From Phycisphaerales bacterium UBA1910 (GTDB taxonomy: Bacteria; Planctomycetota; Phycisphaerae; Phycisphaerales; UBA1924): DNA of 5,423 nucleotides. The stretch covers positions 10,014-15,436 of the forward strand of contig DDGE01000019.1 in NCBI GenBank assembly GCA_002337545.1, written 5' to 3'. Positions 4,887-5,423 of this stretch are shown piece after piece. The notes below the pieces were generated by a model. That model did not search any database. It saw nothing but the letters and a program-made list of their open reading frames with translations, and was not told the origin of the DNA. Made by a program: the position numbers and the translations under genes. Position 1 is the stretch's first letter; each line of letters opens with the position of its first letter.

Positions 4887-5423
4887 TTAGCACATCGTCA
4901 TGCCGCCGTCGACAGCGATCGTCTGGCCCGTCAGGTATCCGGCGTCGTCGCTGGTCACATACGCGACACACGCCGCGATGTCCTCGGGCTTGCCCAGGTC
5001 TCGGGTCGAGATCACGCCCTTGATGTGCTCGATGACGCCCGCGGGCAGGTCCTTGGTCATGTCCGTCTCGATGAACCCCGGCGCGACGCAGTTGGCTGTG
5101 ATGTTCTTCTTCCCGAGCTCACGCGCGACGGTTTTGGTGAACCCGGTAAGCCCGGACTTAGCTGCGGCGTAGTTCGCCTGACCCGAGTTGCCCACGAGAC
5201 CCGAGGTCGACGCGATGTTCACGATGCGTCCGAACTTACCTCGCATCATCGGACGCGCCGCAGCGCGGCACGCGACGAAGATCGACTTGAGGTTCGTGTC
5301 AATCACCGAGTCCCATTCCTCGTTGCTCATGCGGAGGATCAGGTTGTCCTTCGTGATCCCCGCGTTGTTGACGAGAATGTCCAGACGACCGTGCTCTTCC
5401 GCGACACCCTCAACGAGCGCCGC
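4887..5423 (-). CDS. fabG: 3-oxoacyl-[acyl-carrier-protein] reductase, C-terminal part (5' end outside window)
   Basis: 178 residues are visible, and the frame stays open to the right edge. FabG reduces 3-oxoacyl-ACP to 3-hydroxyacyl-ACP with NADPH in cytosolic type II fatty-acid synthesis. The visible part is a classical short-chain dehydrogenase. NNAG is at fragment residues 19-22, catalytic N44 is in IDTNLKS, S72 in NIASTSG, Y85 and K89 in NYAAAKSG, followed by the cofactor-loop motif VAPGFIETDM, RDLGKPEDIA and the ending TGQTIAVDGGM. The N-S-Y-K spacing equals that of E. coli FabG (N110, S138, Y151, K155), so about 66 N-terminal residues with the TGxxxGIG dinucleotide site are missing. 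The total would be close to the usual ~244. The best match is FabG rather than another SDR because of PGFIETDM and the DGGM end. In many bacteria acpP follows fabG; here a secreted hydrolase does instead, so fabG looks like the last gene of its cluster. No terminator is evident after the stop. Confidence 0.93.
   Translation of the reverse strand, partial: AALVEGVAEEHGRLDILVNNAGITKDNLILRMSNEEWDSVIDTNLKSIFVACRAAARPMMRGKFGRIVNIASTSGLVGNSGQANYAAAKSGLTGFTKTVARELGKKNITANCVAPGFIETDMTKDLPAGVIEHIKGVISTRDLGKPEDIAACVAYVTSDDAGYLTGQTIAVDGGMTMC

Noticed and set aside
1..5423. CRISPR array, insertion sequence, tRNA or phage remnants
   Set aside because: No spaced direct repeats, terminal inverted repeats with a transposase, cloverleaf-like segments or phage genes were seen. 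Intact ordinary genes fill nearly the whole window.

Overview
The window looks like part of a chromosome from a planctomycete of the class Phycisphaerae (probably Phycisphaerales). The main clue is the C-terminus of the secreted hydrolase at 3434-4816, which carries two dockerin-like loops of the form D-x-N-x-D-x-x-x-N-F-F-D-x-S. That pattern is common on secreted proteins of this group. Other clues fit: a DUF1569 protein, a lipoprotein whose C-terminal pattern recalls planctomycete lipoproteins, moderately high GC, and an uneven presence of Shine-Dalgarno sequences. The assignment is inference from protein patterns, not from a marker gene.

Layout. On the + strand, 1-1586 holds three co-directional genes: the 3' end of an unrecognised gene, a small cytosolic FKBP-type prolyl isomerase, and a family 2 glycosyltransferase. 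They converge on two - strand genes, a lipoprotein (1593-2420) and a VOC/glyoxalase-fold protein (2465-2872). A 78-bp divergent spacer separates these from a + strand DUF1569/DinB-like protein (2951-3433). Its stop codon abuts the stop codon of a large - strand gene (3434-4816) encoding an exported serine hydrolase of the beta-lactamase/PBP fold with the dockerin-like tail. Upstream of it, on the same strand, is the 3' part of fabG (4887 to the window edge).

The genes do not form one recognisable pathway. They are a compact mix of housekeeping functions (fabG in fatty-acid synthesis, FKBP in protein folding), envelope functions (glycosyltransferase, lipoprotein, exported hydrolase) and small enzymes of unknown substrate. 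No gap between genes exceeds 80 bp. I see no RNA gene, CRISPR array, insertion sequence or phage-like segment.

I found no convincing new multi-gene system. The points most worth following up are a well-formed terminator for the lipoprotein gene that lies inside the coding end of the convergent glycosyltransferase gene, the dockerin-like tail on a serine hydrolase, a roughly fourfold excess of GATC, and the unrecognised 3' gene fragment at the left edge.
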